Part shown: positions 1 to 8,207 of the stretch, piece after piece
Layout: the number at the start of each line of letters is the position of its first letter
How positions within the stretch are numbered: position 1 is the first letter of the stretch
Assembly (NCBI RefSeq): GCF_000220705.2
Contig: NZ_CP023202.1
Location: forward strand, 372,001 to 436,000
DNA length: 64,000 bases
Reading direction: 5' to 3'
DNA from: Streptomyces xinghaiensis S187
GTDB lineage: Bacteria; Actinomycetota; Actinomycetes; Streptomycetales; Streptomycetaceae
The notes under the pieces: model-generated
What the model was told of the DNA's origin: nothing
Databases searched by the model: none
What the model saw: the letters and a program-made list of their open reading frames with translations, nothing else
Translations under genes and position numbers: made by a program

Positions 1-1286
1 CCATCGCCACCGACGACGCCGAGGCCGTCCGGCTGCTGTCCTCCGTCGCCGACGGCTTCCTCTTCCACGACCGGCCGATCCGCGCCCGCTACGACGACTC
101 GGTCGTGCTCGTCGCCCGCGGCCGGCCGCTGACCGTCCGCCGGGCGCGCGGCTGTGCCCCGGCGCCGCTGCCGCTGCCCGTGCCCGCGGCTGTCCCGCTG
201 GCCGCGGCCGGGGCGCAGCTCAAGCACACCTTCGCCCTGGCCTCCGGTCACCGCGCGGTCCTCGGGCCGCACACGGGCGACCTCCAGGACGCCCGCGCCC
301 AGGAGGCGTTCGCGGCCTCGTACGCCGATCTGACGCGGCTCACCGGCATCACCCCGCGCGTGGTCGCGCACGACCCGCATCCCGGCTATCTCTCCACCCA
401 GTGGGCGCGGGCCCTGCTGCCGGACGCCCTCGTCCCGGTCCAGCACCACCACGCGCACATCGCCGCCGTCGCCGCCGAGCACGGCCTGCGGGAGCCGGTC
501 ACCGGTGTCGCCTACGACGGCCTCGGGCTCGGCGACGACGGCACGCTGTGGGGCGGCGAGATCCTGGTCGCCGGCCTGACCGGCTGCCGCCGCGTCGGCC
601 GCTGGGGCACGGCCCCGCTGCCGGGCGGGGAGGCGGCGGTACGGAACCCGGCCCGGATGGCCCTCGGCTACCTCCACGGCGCCGAACCCCTGGGCGCGCC
701 CCCGCCGCCCCCCGCACTCGCCCGCCCGTTCACCGGCCGGCTCGACCCGCGCCACGTGGCCGTCGTCCGGGCGATGATCGCCCGCGGCCTCAACTCCCCC
801 CGCGCGTCCAGCGTCGGGCGGCTGTTCGACGCGGCGGCGGCGCTGCTCGGCCTCGGCGACACGGTCTCCTACGAGGGCGAGGCCGCCGTGGCCCTGGAGA
901 CGGCGGCCGGCACGGTCCGCGCCGAGCCGCCTTCCTGGCGCGTCGTCCGGGCGGGCGGGCTGTGGGTCTCCGACCCCGTGCCCGTCCTCACCGGACTGCT
1001 GGAGCGGCAGGCCGCGGGGGTCCCGGTGCCGGAGCTGGCCGCCGCGTTCCACACCGCGGTCGCCGCGGCCACCGCCGCCCTGGTCGAACGGGCCGTCGCG
1101 GAGGGCGCGCCGCGCACGGTCTGCCTGGCCGGCGGCTGCTTCCAGAACCACCGTCTGCTCACGGAGGTCTCCGCGCTGCTCCGCGACCGGGGGCTGCGGG
1201 TGCTGACCGGCAGCGCCGTCCCGGTCGGCGACGGCGGCATCAGCTACGGCCAGGCGGCCGTCGCCGCGGCCCTGCTGCGAGCGTGA
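1..1286 (+). CDS. hypF: HypF carbamoyltransferase, C-terminal part (cut by left edge)
   Basis: HypF makes the carbamoyl adenylate and carbamoylates HypE, the first step toward the CN ligands of the [NiFe] site. The open frame runs in from base 3 with no start in the window, so the acylphosphatase, zinc-finger and most of the YrdC-like part lie upstream. The visible part begins with the end of the YrdC-like region (LLSSVADGFLFHDRPI) and then the Kae1-like carbamoyltransferase domain, with the metal-binding VQHHHAHIAAV segment, the YDGLGLGDDGTLWGGE loop and the C-terminal AGGCFQNHRLL signature. It ends 24 bases before the hypC start and is on the same strand as all hydrogenase genes, so it is presumably co-transcribed with them. 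Family assignment is firm; only completeness is unknown. Confidence 0.95.
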   Translation, partial: IATDDAEAVRLLSSVADGFLFHDRPIRARYDDSVVLVARGRPLTVRRARGCAPAPLPLPVPAAVPLAAAGAQLKHTFALASGHRAVLGPHTGDLQDARAQEAFAASYADLTRLTGITPRVVAHDPHPGYLSTQWARALLPDALVPVQHHHAHIAAVAAEHGLREPVTGVAYDGLGLGDDGTLWGGEILVAGLTGCRRVGRWGTAPLPGGEAAVRNPARMALGYLHGAEPLGAPPPPPALARPFTGRLDPRHVAVVRAMIARGLNSPRASSVGRLFDAAAALLGLGDTVSYEGEAAVALETAAGTVRAEPPSWRVVRAGGLWVSDPVPVLTGLLERQAAGVPVPELAAAFHTAVAAATAALVERAVAEGAPRTVCLAGGCFQNHRLLTEVSALLRDRGLRVLTGSAVPVGDGGISYGQAAVAAALLRA

Positions 1287-1310
1287 ACGCCTGAGAGGAG
1301 CGTGATCCCC

Positions 1311-1622
1311 ATGTGCCTGGGCATCCCCGGCCGGGTGATGGACGTCCGCGAGGACGCGGGCCTGCGCATGGCCACCGTCGACTTCGGCGGTGTACGGCGC
1401 GAGGCCTGCCTGGAGTACACCCCGGAGGCGGTGCCCGGCATGTACGTCATCGTGCACGTCGGCTTCGCCATCACCGTCGTCGACGAGGAGGAGGCCCGCC
1501 GCACCCTCGATGTTCTCCGCGCCATGACGGACGCGGTGGCGGGCGAACTGGGCGAGCCCCTTCCGGAGCCGCCCGGGCCCGCACCGTCGGCAAGTGCGGA
1601 GGGAACAGAGTGGGCACGGTGA
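1311..1622 (+). CDS. hypC: HypC hydrogenase maturation chaperone
   Basis: Small chaperone (103 aa) that carries the Fe(CN)2CO unit with HypD and delivers it to the large-subunit precursor. It begins MCLGIPGRV. The Cys directly after the initiator Met is the iron-binding residue, which fixes the start at the ATG rather than at the GTG nine bases upstream. A GAGAGGAG ribosome site lies at 1293-1300, 10 bases before the ATG. The core (VDFGGVRREACLEY, then GMYVIVHVGFAI) is complete; the C-terminal about 25 residues are Pro/Ala-rich and variable. It follows hypF by 24 bases and is separated from hydB by a universal-stress gene. Confidence 0.95.
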   Translation: MCLGIPGRVMDVREDAGLRMATVDFGGVRREACLEYTPEAVPGMYVIVHVGFAITVVDEEEARRTLDVLRAMTDAVAGELGEPLPEPPGPAPSASAEGTEWAR

Positions 1623-1751
1623 AGCGGCGCGGCCGCGTCAGCCGGTGTCGAGGCCGTCGACCGGACGGTGCGGAGAAAGCACGTGAAGGCAGCCGCGCGG
1701 GTGGGGGGTGCCCGCTCTGTTCACCGTGCTGAGCCGGGCCGTGGTCCGCAG

Positions 1752-1766
1752 GGGGCCGAACGTCCC
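1752..1766. promoter_or_regulatory. DosR/DevR-like half-palindrome upstream of usp
   Basis: GGGGCCGAACGTCCC lies 89 bases before the universal-stress start. It has the GGG(A/G)C...G(T)CCC dyad shape seen in actinobacterial DosR/DevR boxes, which are known to drive hypoxia-induced usp genes and, in Mycobacterium smegmatis, the group 3b hydrogenase. The match is by eye and imperfect in the centre; GC-rich DNA yields such dyads by chance. Confidence 0.3.
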
Positions 1767-1854
1767 GGGCGCCGTGCCCCGTCGGCCCTCACGGCCGTGG
1801 GGCGCGGGGGGCGAGACTGGGCGCGTCACGCCCCGACCTCCGGGAGCCGCCACC

Positions 1855-2532
1855 ATGTCCGCATCCGGCCGCACCCCCGTGCCATCCCTGCCGCCCGGGC
1901 CGCCGGGGGGCCATCGGGCGCCGCGCGTCGTCGTCGGCGTCGACGGGTCGGCCGGTTCGGTCGCCGCGCTGCGGTGGGCCGCCGCCCGGGCTCCGTCGCT
2001 GGGCGCGGATCTCGTCGTCGTCCACGCCTGGGAGCCGGCCGCCGTCCGCCGCGCGCCGTATGCCCCGGCCGCTGCCCGCCCGTCGGCGGAGGAGTCGCGG
2101 GGCCGCGCCGGCGAGGTCCTGGAGCGGGCGCTCCGCGCCGGGCTCGGGCCGGGTGCGGAGGCCGGGGTCCGCGCGGTCCTCGCCGAGGGCCCGCCGGCGG
2201 CGGTGCTCCTGCGGTACGCGGACGAGGCCCTGCTGCTCGCCCTGGGGCGGCGCCCGCCGCCGGGACCGGGCCCCGGGCCGGTTACCCCGGACGCGGGCGG
2301 CGGACCGGTGGCGCGGGACTGCCTGCGGCACACCCGCTGTCCGGTGGTCGTCGTCCCCGGCGAACCGGCCCTGCCGCACGGCGGCCACGGCGCACCGGGC
2401 CCCGGCCCGGGGGCGTACAGCGCGGAGCCGTACCGCGCCGGGGTGTACGAGGAGTACGGCGCGGTGCCCTGCGGTCCCCCGGTACGGGCCCCCCGGCCCC
2501 CGCGGGCGGCGGTCGCGGCGCACCGGCACTGA
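1855..2532 (+). CDS. Universal stress protein (single Usp domain, degenerate nucleotide loop)
   Basis: 225-aa Usp-fold protein. The N-terminal strand RVVVGVDGSAGSVAALRWAA and the C-terminal CPVVVVPG strand are typical. The usual ATP loop (G-x2-G-x9-G-S/T) is replaced by a Gly/Pro-rich stretch (LALGRRPPPGPGPGP), so ATP binding is doubtful. A Pro/Gly/Tyr-rich tail of about 45 residues follows. The start is the ATG preceded by GGGAG; an upstream in-frame GTG would only add low-complexity residues. It sits inside the hydrogenase locus between hypC and hydB, which suggests a shared hypoxia or energy-stress signal (inference). Confidence is high for the family and low for biochemical activity. Confidence 0.85.
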   Translation: MSASGRTPVPSLPPGPPGGHRAPRVVVGVDGSAGSVAALRWAAARAPSLGADLVVVHAWEPAAVRRAPYAPAAARPSAEESRGRAGEVLERALRAGLGPGAEAGVRAVLAEGPPAAVLLRYADEALLLALGRRPPPGPGPGPVTPDAGGGPVARDCLRHTRCPVVVVPGEPALPHGGHGAPGPGPGAYSAEPYRAGVYEEYGAVPCGPPVRAPRPPRAAVAAHRH

Positions 2533-2605
2533 GAACAGGGACGGCGGACCGCCGCCGCACGGCCCCGGACCGAGCAAGACCCGACCACACCCCCGAGGGG
2601 GAATC

Positions 2606-3880
2606 ATGGCGGAGACCGGAACGGACATCGGCGCCCCGGCCGTACTCGACCGGGACGGGCTCGACGCGCTCGTGAGGGCGCTGGCCGCGCGCGGCCGGAC
2701 GGTGATCGGGCCGACCGTGCGCGACGGGGCCGTCGTCCTCGCCGAGATCGACTCGGGCGACCGGCTGCCCTACGGCTGGGGGGTCGAACTGGCGGCCGGA
2801 CGCTACCGGTTGCGGCGGCGCACCGACGGCGCGGCCTTCGCGCACAGCGCCGGGCCGCAGTCCTGGAAGACGTATCTGCATCCGGAACGGGTGCGGCAGT
2901 GGAGCGCCGACCGCGCGCCGGACGGCGGCCTCACCGTCACCGCCGGGGAGGGGGAGGGCGCCGCGCGGCCGTCGTTCGCCTTCATCGGCGTCCGGCCGTG
3001 TGATCTGCGGGCCATCGCCGTGCAGGACCGGGTGCTGGCCGGCGGCCGCCACCCCGACGGGGTCTACCGTGCCCGGCGCGAGCGGGCGTTCATCGTCGCC
3101 GTCGAGTGCACCGAGCCGGGCGAGACCTGCTTCTGCGTCTCCATGGGCAGCGGCCCGGCGGCCGAGAACGGCTACGACCTGGCGCTGACGGAGCTCACCA
3201 CCGCGGACGGCGGCGGGGACACCGACGGCCGCGGGGACGGGGAGCACCGCTTCCTCGTCCGCGTCGGCAGCGAGGAGGGCGCGGCCGTCCTGGAGGAGGT
3301 GGCGCACCGGCCCGCCGACCGGCCCACGGCGGCGGCCGCCCGGGACCGGGTGACCGAGGCGTCCCGCCGGATGGGCCGAGCCATGCCGCCGGTCGACCTG
3401 CGGCGGCTGATGGGCGACAGCCTGGACTCCGCGCACTGGGACGACATCGCCGAGCGCTGTCTGAGCTGCGGCAACTGCACCCTGGTCTGCCCGACCTGCT
3501 TCTGCACCACCACGGAGGACGTCACCGACCTCACCGGCGACCACGCCGAGCGGTGGCGCCGCTGGGACTCCTGCTTCGACCTGGACTTCTCCTTCATGCA
3601 CGGCGGCCCGGTGCGGTCCTCGGTGCGCAGCCGCCACCGCCAGTGGATGACCCACAAACTCGCCACCTGGTACGACCAGTTCGGCAGCTCCGGCTGTGTG
3701 GGCTGCGGCCGCTGCGTCGTCTGGTGCCCGGTCGGTATCGACATCACCGAGGAGGCCGCGGAGTTCCACGCGCGGGCGCGCGACGCGGCGGGGGGCCGGG
3801 ACGGGCCCGGCGGCGACGGCCGGACCGGCGGTGGCGTCCCCGCGGCCGCCGCGCACCGCACGGACGGAGGACTCCCGTGA
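2606..3880 (+). CDS. hydB: Group 3b [NiFe]-hydrogenase beta subunit (Fe-S electron-transfer)
   Basis: 424-aa iron-sulfur subunit related to sulfite reductase subunit A and to HydB of archaeal sulfhydrogenase (HyhB in mycobacteria). It relays electrons between the small subunit and the flavin subunit. Two [4Fe-4S] motifs are visible near the C-terminus: CLSCGNCTLVCPTCF and CVGCGRCVVWCPVGIDI. An upstream Cys-bearing segment (ECTEPGETCFCVSMG) is also typical. The start is the ATG after CGAGGGGG. The last ~35 residues are a Gly/Ala/Arg tail. Its stop overlaps the GTG of hydG (GTGA), so the two are translationally coupled. Cytoplasmic; no signal peptide. Confidence 0.93.
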   Translation: MAETGTDIGAPAVLDRDGLDALVRALAARGRTVIGPTVRDGAVVLAEIDSGDRLPYGWGVELAAGRYRLRRRTDGAAFAHSAGPQSWKTYLHPERVRQWSADRAPDGGLTVTAGEGEGAARPSFAFIGVRPCDLRAIAVQDRVLAGGRHPDGVYRARRERAFIVAVECTEPGETCFCVSMGSGPAAENGYDLALTELTTADGGGDTDGRGDGEHRFLVRVGSEEGAAVLEEVAHRPADRPTAAAARDRVTEASRRMGRAMPPVDLRRLMGDSLDSAHWDDIAERCLSCGNCTLVCPTCFCTTTEDVTDLTGDHAERWRRWDSCFDLDFSFMHGGPVRSSVRSRHRQWMTHKLATWYDQFGSSGCVGCGRCVVWCPVGIDITEEAAEFHARARDAAGGRDGPGGDGRTGGGVPAAAAHRTDGGLP

Positions 3881-4794
3881 AGACCTCGGCCACCGGCTTC
3901 TCCCCCGGTACGGGTTCCGGAGCCGCCACCGGCCCCGGCCCCGCCGCAGATCCGGGGTACGCCCCCGGCACCGGCCCGCCCGCCGTGCCGCTCCCCTACC
4001 GGGTGGTGCGCCGCCGCGCGGAGACCGCCGACACCGCGAGCTTCGTCCTCGAACCGCTGGACGAGGCCCTGCCGCCGTTCCGTCCCGGCCAGTTCGCCAT
4101 GCTGTACGCGTTCGGCGTCGGCGACATCCCCGTCTCGGTCAGCGGCATCCTGCCGCACCGCCACCGGCTGATGCACACGGTACGGGCCGTCGGCGCCGTC
4201 TCCACCGCCCTCTGCGAGCTGGGCCCCGGCGACACCGTCGGGGTGCGCGGCCCCTTCGGCACCGTGTGGGACACCTCCCGGGCCGCGGGCGGCGACGTGC
4301 TCGTCATCGCCGGCGGCATCGGCCTGGCGCCGCTGCGGCCGCTGGTCTACGAGGTGTTCCGCGCCCCGCACCGGTTCCGGCGCGTCCACGTCCTCATCGG
4401 TGCCCGCACCCCCGGCGATCTGGTCTACCGCGACGAGACCGCCGTGTGGGCGGCCGCCGGCCCGGGCGGCACGGCGCTCACCGTCGACCGGCCGGACGCC
4501 GGCTGGGCCGGCGACGTCGGCCTCGTCACCGGCCTGCTGGGGCACGCGCGGTTCGACCCGCCCGGCACCACGGCGTACGTCTGCGGTCCCGAGGTGATGA
4601 TCCGGGCCACCGCCCGGGAGCTGGTGCACCGCGGGCTGCGGCCGGAGCGCGTGCTGGTCTCGCTGGAGCGCACCATGCGCTGCGGCACCGGCCACTGCGG
4701 GCACTGCCAGCTCGGGCCGCTGCTGCTCTGCCGGGACGGAGCGGTCCTCGGCTACGACCGTGCCGCGCCCCTCCTCGCCACCCGGGAGCTGTGA
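3877..4794 (+). CDS. hydG: Group 3b hydrogenase gamma subunit (FAD/NAD(P)-binding reductase)
   Basis: 305-aa ferredoxin-reductase-fold protein that exchanges electrons with NAD(P)H. After a ~35-residue Gly/Ala/Pro leader it shows the FAD domain (FRPGQFAMLYAFGVGDIPVS; the usual RxYS is replaced), the nucleotide-binding VIAGGIGLAPLRPLV glycine motif, a YVCGPEVMI motif and a C-terminal [2Fe-2S] loop MRCGTGHCGHCQLG with a final Cys in LLCRDG. The start is a GTG overlapping the hydB stop. Together with HydB it forms the diaphorase half of the tetramer. The gap to hydD is one base. Confidence 0.93.
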   Translation: MKTSATGFSPGTGSGAATGPGPAADPGYAPGTGPPAVPLPYRVVRRRAETADTASFVLEPLDEALPPFRPGQFAMLYAFGVGDIPVSVSGILPHRHRLMHTVRAVGAVSTALCELGPGDTVGVRGPFGTVWDTSRAAGGDVLVIAGGIGLAPLRPLVYEVFRAPHRFRRVHVLIGARTPGDLVYRDETAVWAAAGPGGTALTVDRPDAGWAGDVGLVTGLLGHARFDPPGTTAYVCGPEVMIRATARELVHRGLRPERVLVSLERTMRCGTGHCGHCQLGPLLLCRDGAVLGYDRAAPLLATREL

Positions 4795-4795
4795 C

Positions 4796-5704
4796 ATGAC
4801 CACGGACGGCACCACCACGGCCGGCGCTGCCGGGGCCACCGCGCGGGCGGACGGTCTCCCCACCCTCGCCGTGTACAAGCTCGCCTCCTGCGACGGCTGC
4901 CAGCTCACCCTGCTGAACTGCGAGGACGAACTGCTGGCGCTGGCCGGGCGGGTGCGCATCGGCTACTTCCCGGAGGCGACCCGGGCGGTCCTGCCCGGCC
5001 CGTACGATCTGGCGCTGGTCGAGGGCTCCGTCACCACGGCCGCCGACGCCGAACGGGTGCGCGAGATCCGCGCCGCCTCCCGCCACCTGGTGGCCATCGG
5101 CGCCTGCGCGACGGCCGGCGGCATCCAGGCGCTGCGCAACTTCGCCGATGTGGCGGAGTTCCGCGCGGCCGTCTACGCCCGCCCGGAGCAGATCGACGCG
5201 CTGGCCGGCTCCACCCCCGTATCGGACCATGTGAAGGTCGACTTCGAACTGCGCGGCTGCCCCGTGGACCGGGGCCAGCTGCTGGAGGTCGTCACGGCCT
5301 TCCTCGCCGGGCGCAAGCCCGGCATCCCCGACCACAGCGTCTGCTTCGCGTGCAAGCGGCGCGGCACGGTCTGCGTGACCGTGGCCCACGGCACCCCCTG
5401 CCTGGGCCCGGTCACCCACGCCGGCTGCGGCGCCCTGTGCCCGGCCTACGGGCGCGGCTGCTACGGCTGCTTCGGCCCGTCCGCCGACGCCGCCCCGGAC
5501 AAGCTGATCCCGCTGCTGCGCCGGGACGGCATGGACGACCGCGCCGTCGAACGCTTCCTGCGCACCTTCACCGCCGCCGCCTTCGAGAGCCTGCGGGCCG
5601 GCGGCACCGCCCCCGGCGGAGCGCGGGAGAAGCGGGCCTCCGGGGACGCACGGGAGCGGAAGCGGGACCGGAAGCAGAAGCAGAGGAAGGAGGCGGCGTC
5701 ATGA
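4796..5704 (+). CDS. hydD: Group 3b hydrogenase small (delta) subunit
   Basis: 302-aa small subunit holding the three-cluster Fe-S wire next to the Ni-Fe centre. Proximal-cluster ligands are in KLASCDGCQL and AIGACATAGG; further Cys pairs are in CFACKRRGTVC, CLGPVTHAGCGALCPAYGRGC and CYGCFG. There is no twin-arginine leader, as expected for a cytoplasmic group 3 enzyme. The start is the ATG immediately after the hydG stop. Unusual is the C-terminus: about 35 residues that turn strongly basic (REKRASGDARERKRDRKQKQ), not expected in this family. Its stop overlaps the hydA ATG (ATGA). Confidence 0.95.
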   Translation: MTTDGTTTAGAAGATARADGLPTLAVYKLASCDGCQLTLLNCEDELLALAGRVRIGYFPEATRAVLPGPYDLALVEGSVTTAADAERVREIRAASRHLVAIGACATAGGIQALRNFADVAEFRAAVYARPEQIDALAGSTPVSDHVKVDFELRGCPVDRGQLLEVVTAFLAGRKPGIPDHSVCFACKRRGTVCVTVAHGTPCLGPVTHAGCGALCPAYGRGCYGCFGPSADAAPDKLIPLLRRDGMDDRAVERFLRTFTAAAFESLRAGGTAPGGAREKRASGDARERKRDRKQKQRKEAAS

Positions 5705-7020
5705 CCCACCGCGGCTCCCGCGTGCTGCACGTCGGGGCCCTCGCCCGCGTCGAGGGCGAGGGCGAGCTGCGGCTGCGCGTCCACGACGGGCGGGTGGCCG
5801 AGGCCCGGCTGCGCATCTACGAACCGCCGCGCTTCTTCGAGGCGTTCCTGCGCGGCCGCGCCCACACCGAACCACCGGACATCACCGCCCGGATCTGCGG
5901 CATCTGCCCCGTCGCCTACCAGATGAGCGCCTGCCGGGCCATCGAGGACGCCTGCGGTGTCACGGTCGGCGGGCAGCTCGCCGCGCTGCGCCGGCTGCTG
6001 TACTGCGGCGAGTGGATCGAGAGCCAGGCCCTCCACATCCACCTGCTCCACGCCCCCGACTTCCTCGGCTGTGACGGCGCGATCGAACTCGCCCGCACCC
6101 ACCGCCCGGAGGTCGAGCGGGGCCTGCGGCTGAAGCAGGCCGGCAACGCGATCCTGGAACTCCTCGGCGGCCGCGCCGTCCACCCGGTCAACGTGCGCCT
6201 CGGCGGGTTCCACCGCGTGCCCGCCCGCTCCGAACTGGAGCCGCTCGCCGAGCGGCTGCGGCGGTCCCTCGACGACGCCCGGGAGACGGTGCGCTGGGCG
6301 TCCGGCTTCGACTTCCCCGACGCGGCGGTCGACGCCGACCTGCTCGCCCTGGCCGAACCCGGCGGGTACGCCATCGACAGCGGCACGCCCACCGTGCTGC
6401 CCGCCGGCGGCGGCCCGCTCCGCTCCTTCCCCGTCGCCGAGTTCGGCGAGCACGTCACCGAGGAGCAGCTGCCGCACTCCACCGCCCTGTACTCCCGGCT
6501 CGACGGCCGCCGCCATCTCACCGGGCCCCTCGCCCGGTACGCGGTCAGCGGCCGGTGGCTGACGGGCGCGGCGCGCGAGGCGGCGGACGAGGCGGGGCTC
6601 GGGGAAATCTGCCGGAACCCCTTCCGCAGCGTGCTGGTGCGCGGCGTGGAGACCGTCCACGCGGTGGAGGAGGCGCTGCGCGTCATCGAGGCGTACGAGC
6701 CGCCGCGCCACCCGTACGTGGAGGTGCCGCCGCGCGCCGGCACCGGCCACGGGGCGACGGAGGCCCCGCGCGGGCTGCTCCACCACACCTACGTCCTCGA
6801 CGCGGACGGCACCGTCACCGCGGCGCGGCTGGTGCCGCCCACCGCGCAGAACCAGGGCGCCATCGAGGCGGATCTGCGCAGCGTGGCCCAGGCCGCGCTG
6901 GACGGCGGCGATCCGACGGACGAGGAGCTGACGGCGCTGTGCGAACGGGCCATCCGCAACCACGATCCGTGCATCTCCTGCGCCACCCACTTCCTCGACC
7001 TGACCGTGGACCGGGGGTGA
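5701..7020 (+). CDS. hydA: Group 3b hydrogenase large (alpha) subunit, catalytic
   Basis: 439-aa catalytic subunit. The Ni-Fe ligands are all present: N-terminal RICGICPVAY (L1) and C-terminal DPCISCATH (L2). Nine residues follow the L2 histidine, so a specific endopeptidase is needed to cleave the precursor after HypCDEF/HypAB have loaded the metals; no such protease is visible in the window. ALARVEGEGEL near the start is the usual N-terminal signature. The arrangement hydBGDA matches archaeal sulfhydrogenases and actinobacterial Hyh enzymes, which are reversible NADP-dependent hydrogenases that may consume or evolve H2 depending on redox state (family knowledge). Confidence 0.95.
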   Translation: MTHRGSRVLHVGALARVEGEGELRLRVHDGRVAEARLRIYEPPRFFEAFLRGRAHTEPPDITARICGICPVAYQMSACRAIEDACGVTVGGQLAALRRLLYCGEWIESQALHIHLLHAPDFLGCDGAIELARTHRPEVERGLRLKQAGNAILELLGGRAVHPVNVRLGGFHRVPARSELEPLAERLRRSLDDARETVRWASGFDFPDAAVDADLLALAEPGGYAIDSGTPTVLPAGGGPLRSFPVAEFGEHVTEEQLPHSTALYSRLDGRRHLTGPLARYAVSGRWLTGAAREAADEAGLGEICRNPFRSVLVRGVETVHAVEEALRVIEAYEPPRHPYVEVPPRAGTGHGATEAPRGLLHHTYVLDADGTVTAARLVPPTAQNQGAIEADLRSVAQAALDGGDPTDEELTALCERAIRNHDPCISCATHFLDLTVDRG

Positions 7021-7109
7021 GGGGGCGGGGCATCCGCGGACCGCGACCGCGACCGCACACACGAGCCGCGCGCCCGGGCGCGCGGACCTCATCCGACGAG
7101 CGAGGCACC

Positions 7110-8207
7110 ATGAAGTATCTGGACGAGTACCGTGATCCGGCCCTGGCCCGCCGCCTGCTGGAGGAGCTGCGCCGCACCGCCACCCGCCCGTGGCAGATCA
7201 TGGAGGTCTGCGGTGGCCAGACCCACACGCTCGTCCGGCAGGGCATCGACGAGCTGCTGCCCGCCGGGATGCGGATGGTGCACGGCCCCGGCTGCCCGGT
7301 GTGCGTGACGCCGCTGGAGACGCTGGACCGGGCCATGGCCATCGCCGCCCGGCCGGGCGTGACCCTCGCCAGCTTCGGCGACATGCTCCGCGTCCCGGGC
7401 TCGGACACCGATCTGCTGTCGCTCCGCGCCCGGGGCGCGGATGTGCGGGTCGTGTACTCGCCCATGGAGGCCGTCCGGCTCGCCGTGCTCCACCCGGACC
7501 GCGAGGTGGTGTTCCTGGCGGTCGGGTTCGAGACCACCGCCCCGGCCAACGCCATGGCCGTGCTGCACGCCTCCCGCCTGGGGCTGCGCAACTTCTCGGT
7601 GCTGGTCAGCCATGTCCTCGTGCCGCCCGCCATGACGGCGCTGCTGGACGACCCGGACTGCGAGGTGGAGGCGTTCCTCGCCGCCGGGCATGTCTGCGCG
7701 GTGATGGGCTGCTCCGCGTACGAGCCGATCGCAACCCGCTACCGGGTGCCCATCGTCGTCACCGGGTTCGAACCGCTCGATCTGCTGGAGGGCATCCTCA
7801 TGACGGTGCGGCAGCTCGAAGCGGGCCGGGCGGAGGTGGAGAACCAGTACGCGCGGGCCGTGCGGCGGGACGGCAACATCGCCGCCCGGAGCATCGTCGA
7901 GCACGTCTTCCGGGTCACGGACCGGACCTGGCGCGGTATCGGCCCGCTGCCGGAGAGCGGTCTCGGGCTGCGCCCGGAGTTCGCCGACTACGACGCGGCC
8001 CTCCGCCACAAGGTGGAGGACCTGCACCCGGCCGAGGACCCCCAGTGCCTGGCCGGCTCCATCCTGACCGGCGCCGCCCTGCCCGTCGACTGCCCCGCCT
8101 ACGGCACCCGCTGCACCCCCCGCCATCCCCTCGGCGCGCCCATGGTGTCCGCCGAGGGCACCTGCGCCGCGTTCCACGCGGCCGGACGGACCAGGAGCCC
8201 GCTGTGA
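7110..8207 (+). CDS. hypD: HypD hydrogenase maturation Fe-S protein
   Basis: 365-aa scaffold on which, with HypC, Fe receives its CN and CO ligands. Signatures: MEVCGGQTH, HGPGCPVCVTP, GFETTAPANA and the C-terminal Cys cluster with AEDPQCLAGSILTGA, CPAYGTRCTPRHPLGAPMVS and EGTCAAF. The start is the ATG at 7110 (KYLDEYRDPALARRL follows, typical). There is a 90-base spacer after hydA; the stop overlaps the hypE GTG. Confidence 0.95.
   Translation: MKYLDEYRDPALARRLLEELRRTATRPWQIMEVCGGQTHTLVRQGIDELLPAGMRMVHGPGCPVCVTPLETLDRAMAIAARPGVTLASFGDMLRVPGSDTDLLSLRARGADVRVVYSPMEAVRLAVLHPDREVVFLAVGFETTAPANAMAVLHASRLGLRNFSVLVSHVLVPPAMTALLDDPDCEVEAFLAAGHVCAVMGCSAYEPIATRYRVPIVVTGFEPLDLLEGILMTVRQLEAGRAEVENQYARAVRRDGNIAARSIVEHVFRVTDRTWRGIGPLPESGLGLRPEFADYDAALRHKVEDLHPAEDPQCLAGSILTGAALPVDCPAYGTRCTPRHPLGAPMVSAEGTCAAFHAAGRTRSPL

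Noticed and set aside
2060..2605. In-frame N-terminal extension of hydB across the usp gene
   Set aside because: It overlaps usp in another frame and is Arg/Pro-rich; the ATG at 2606 has a good ribosome site.
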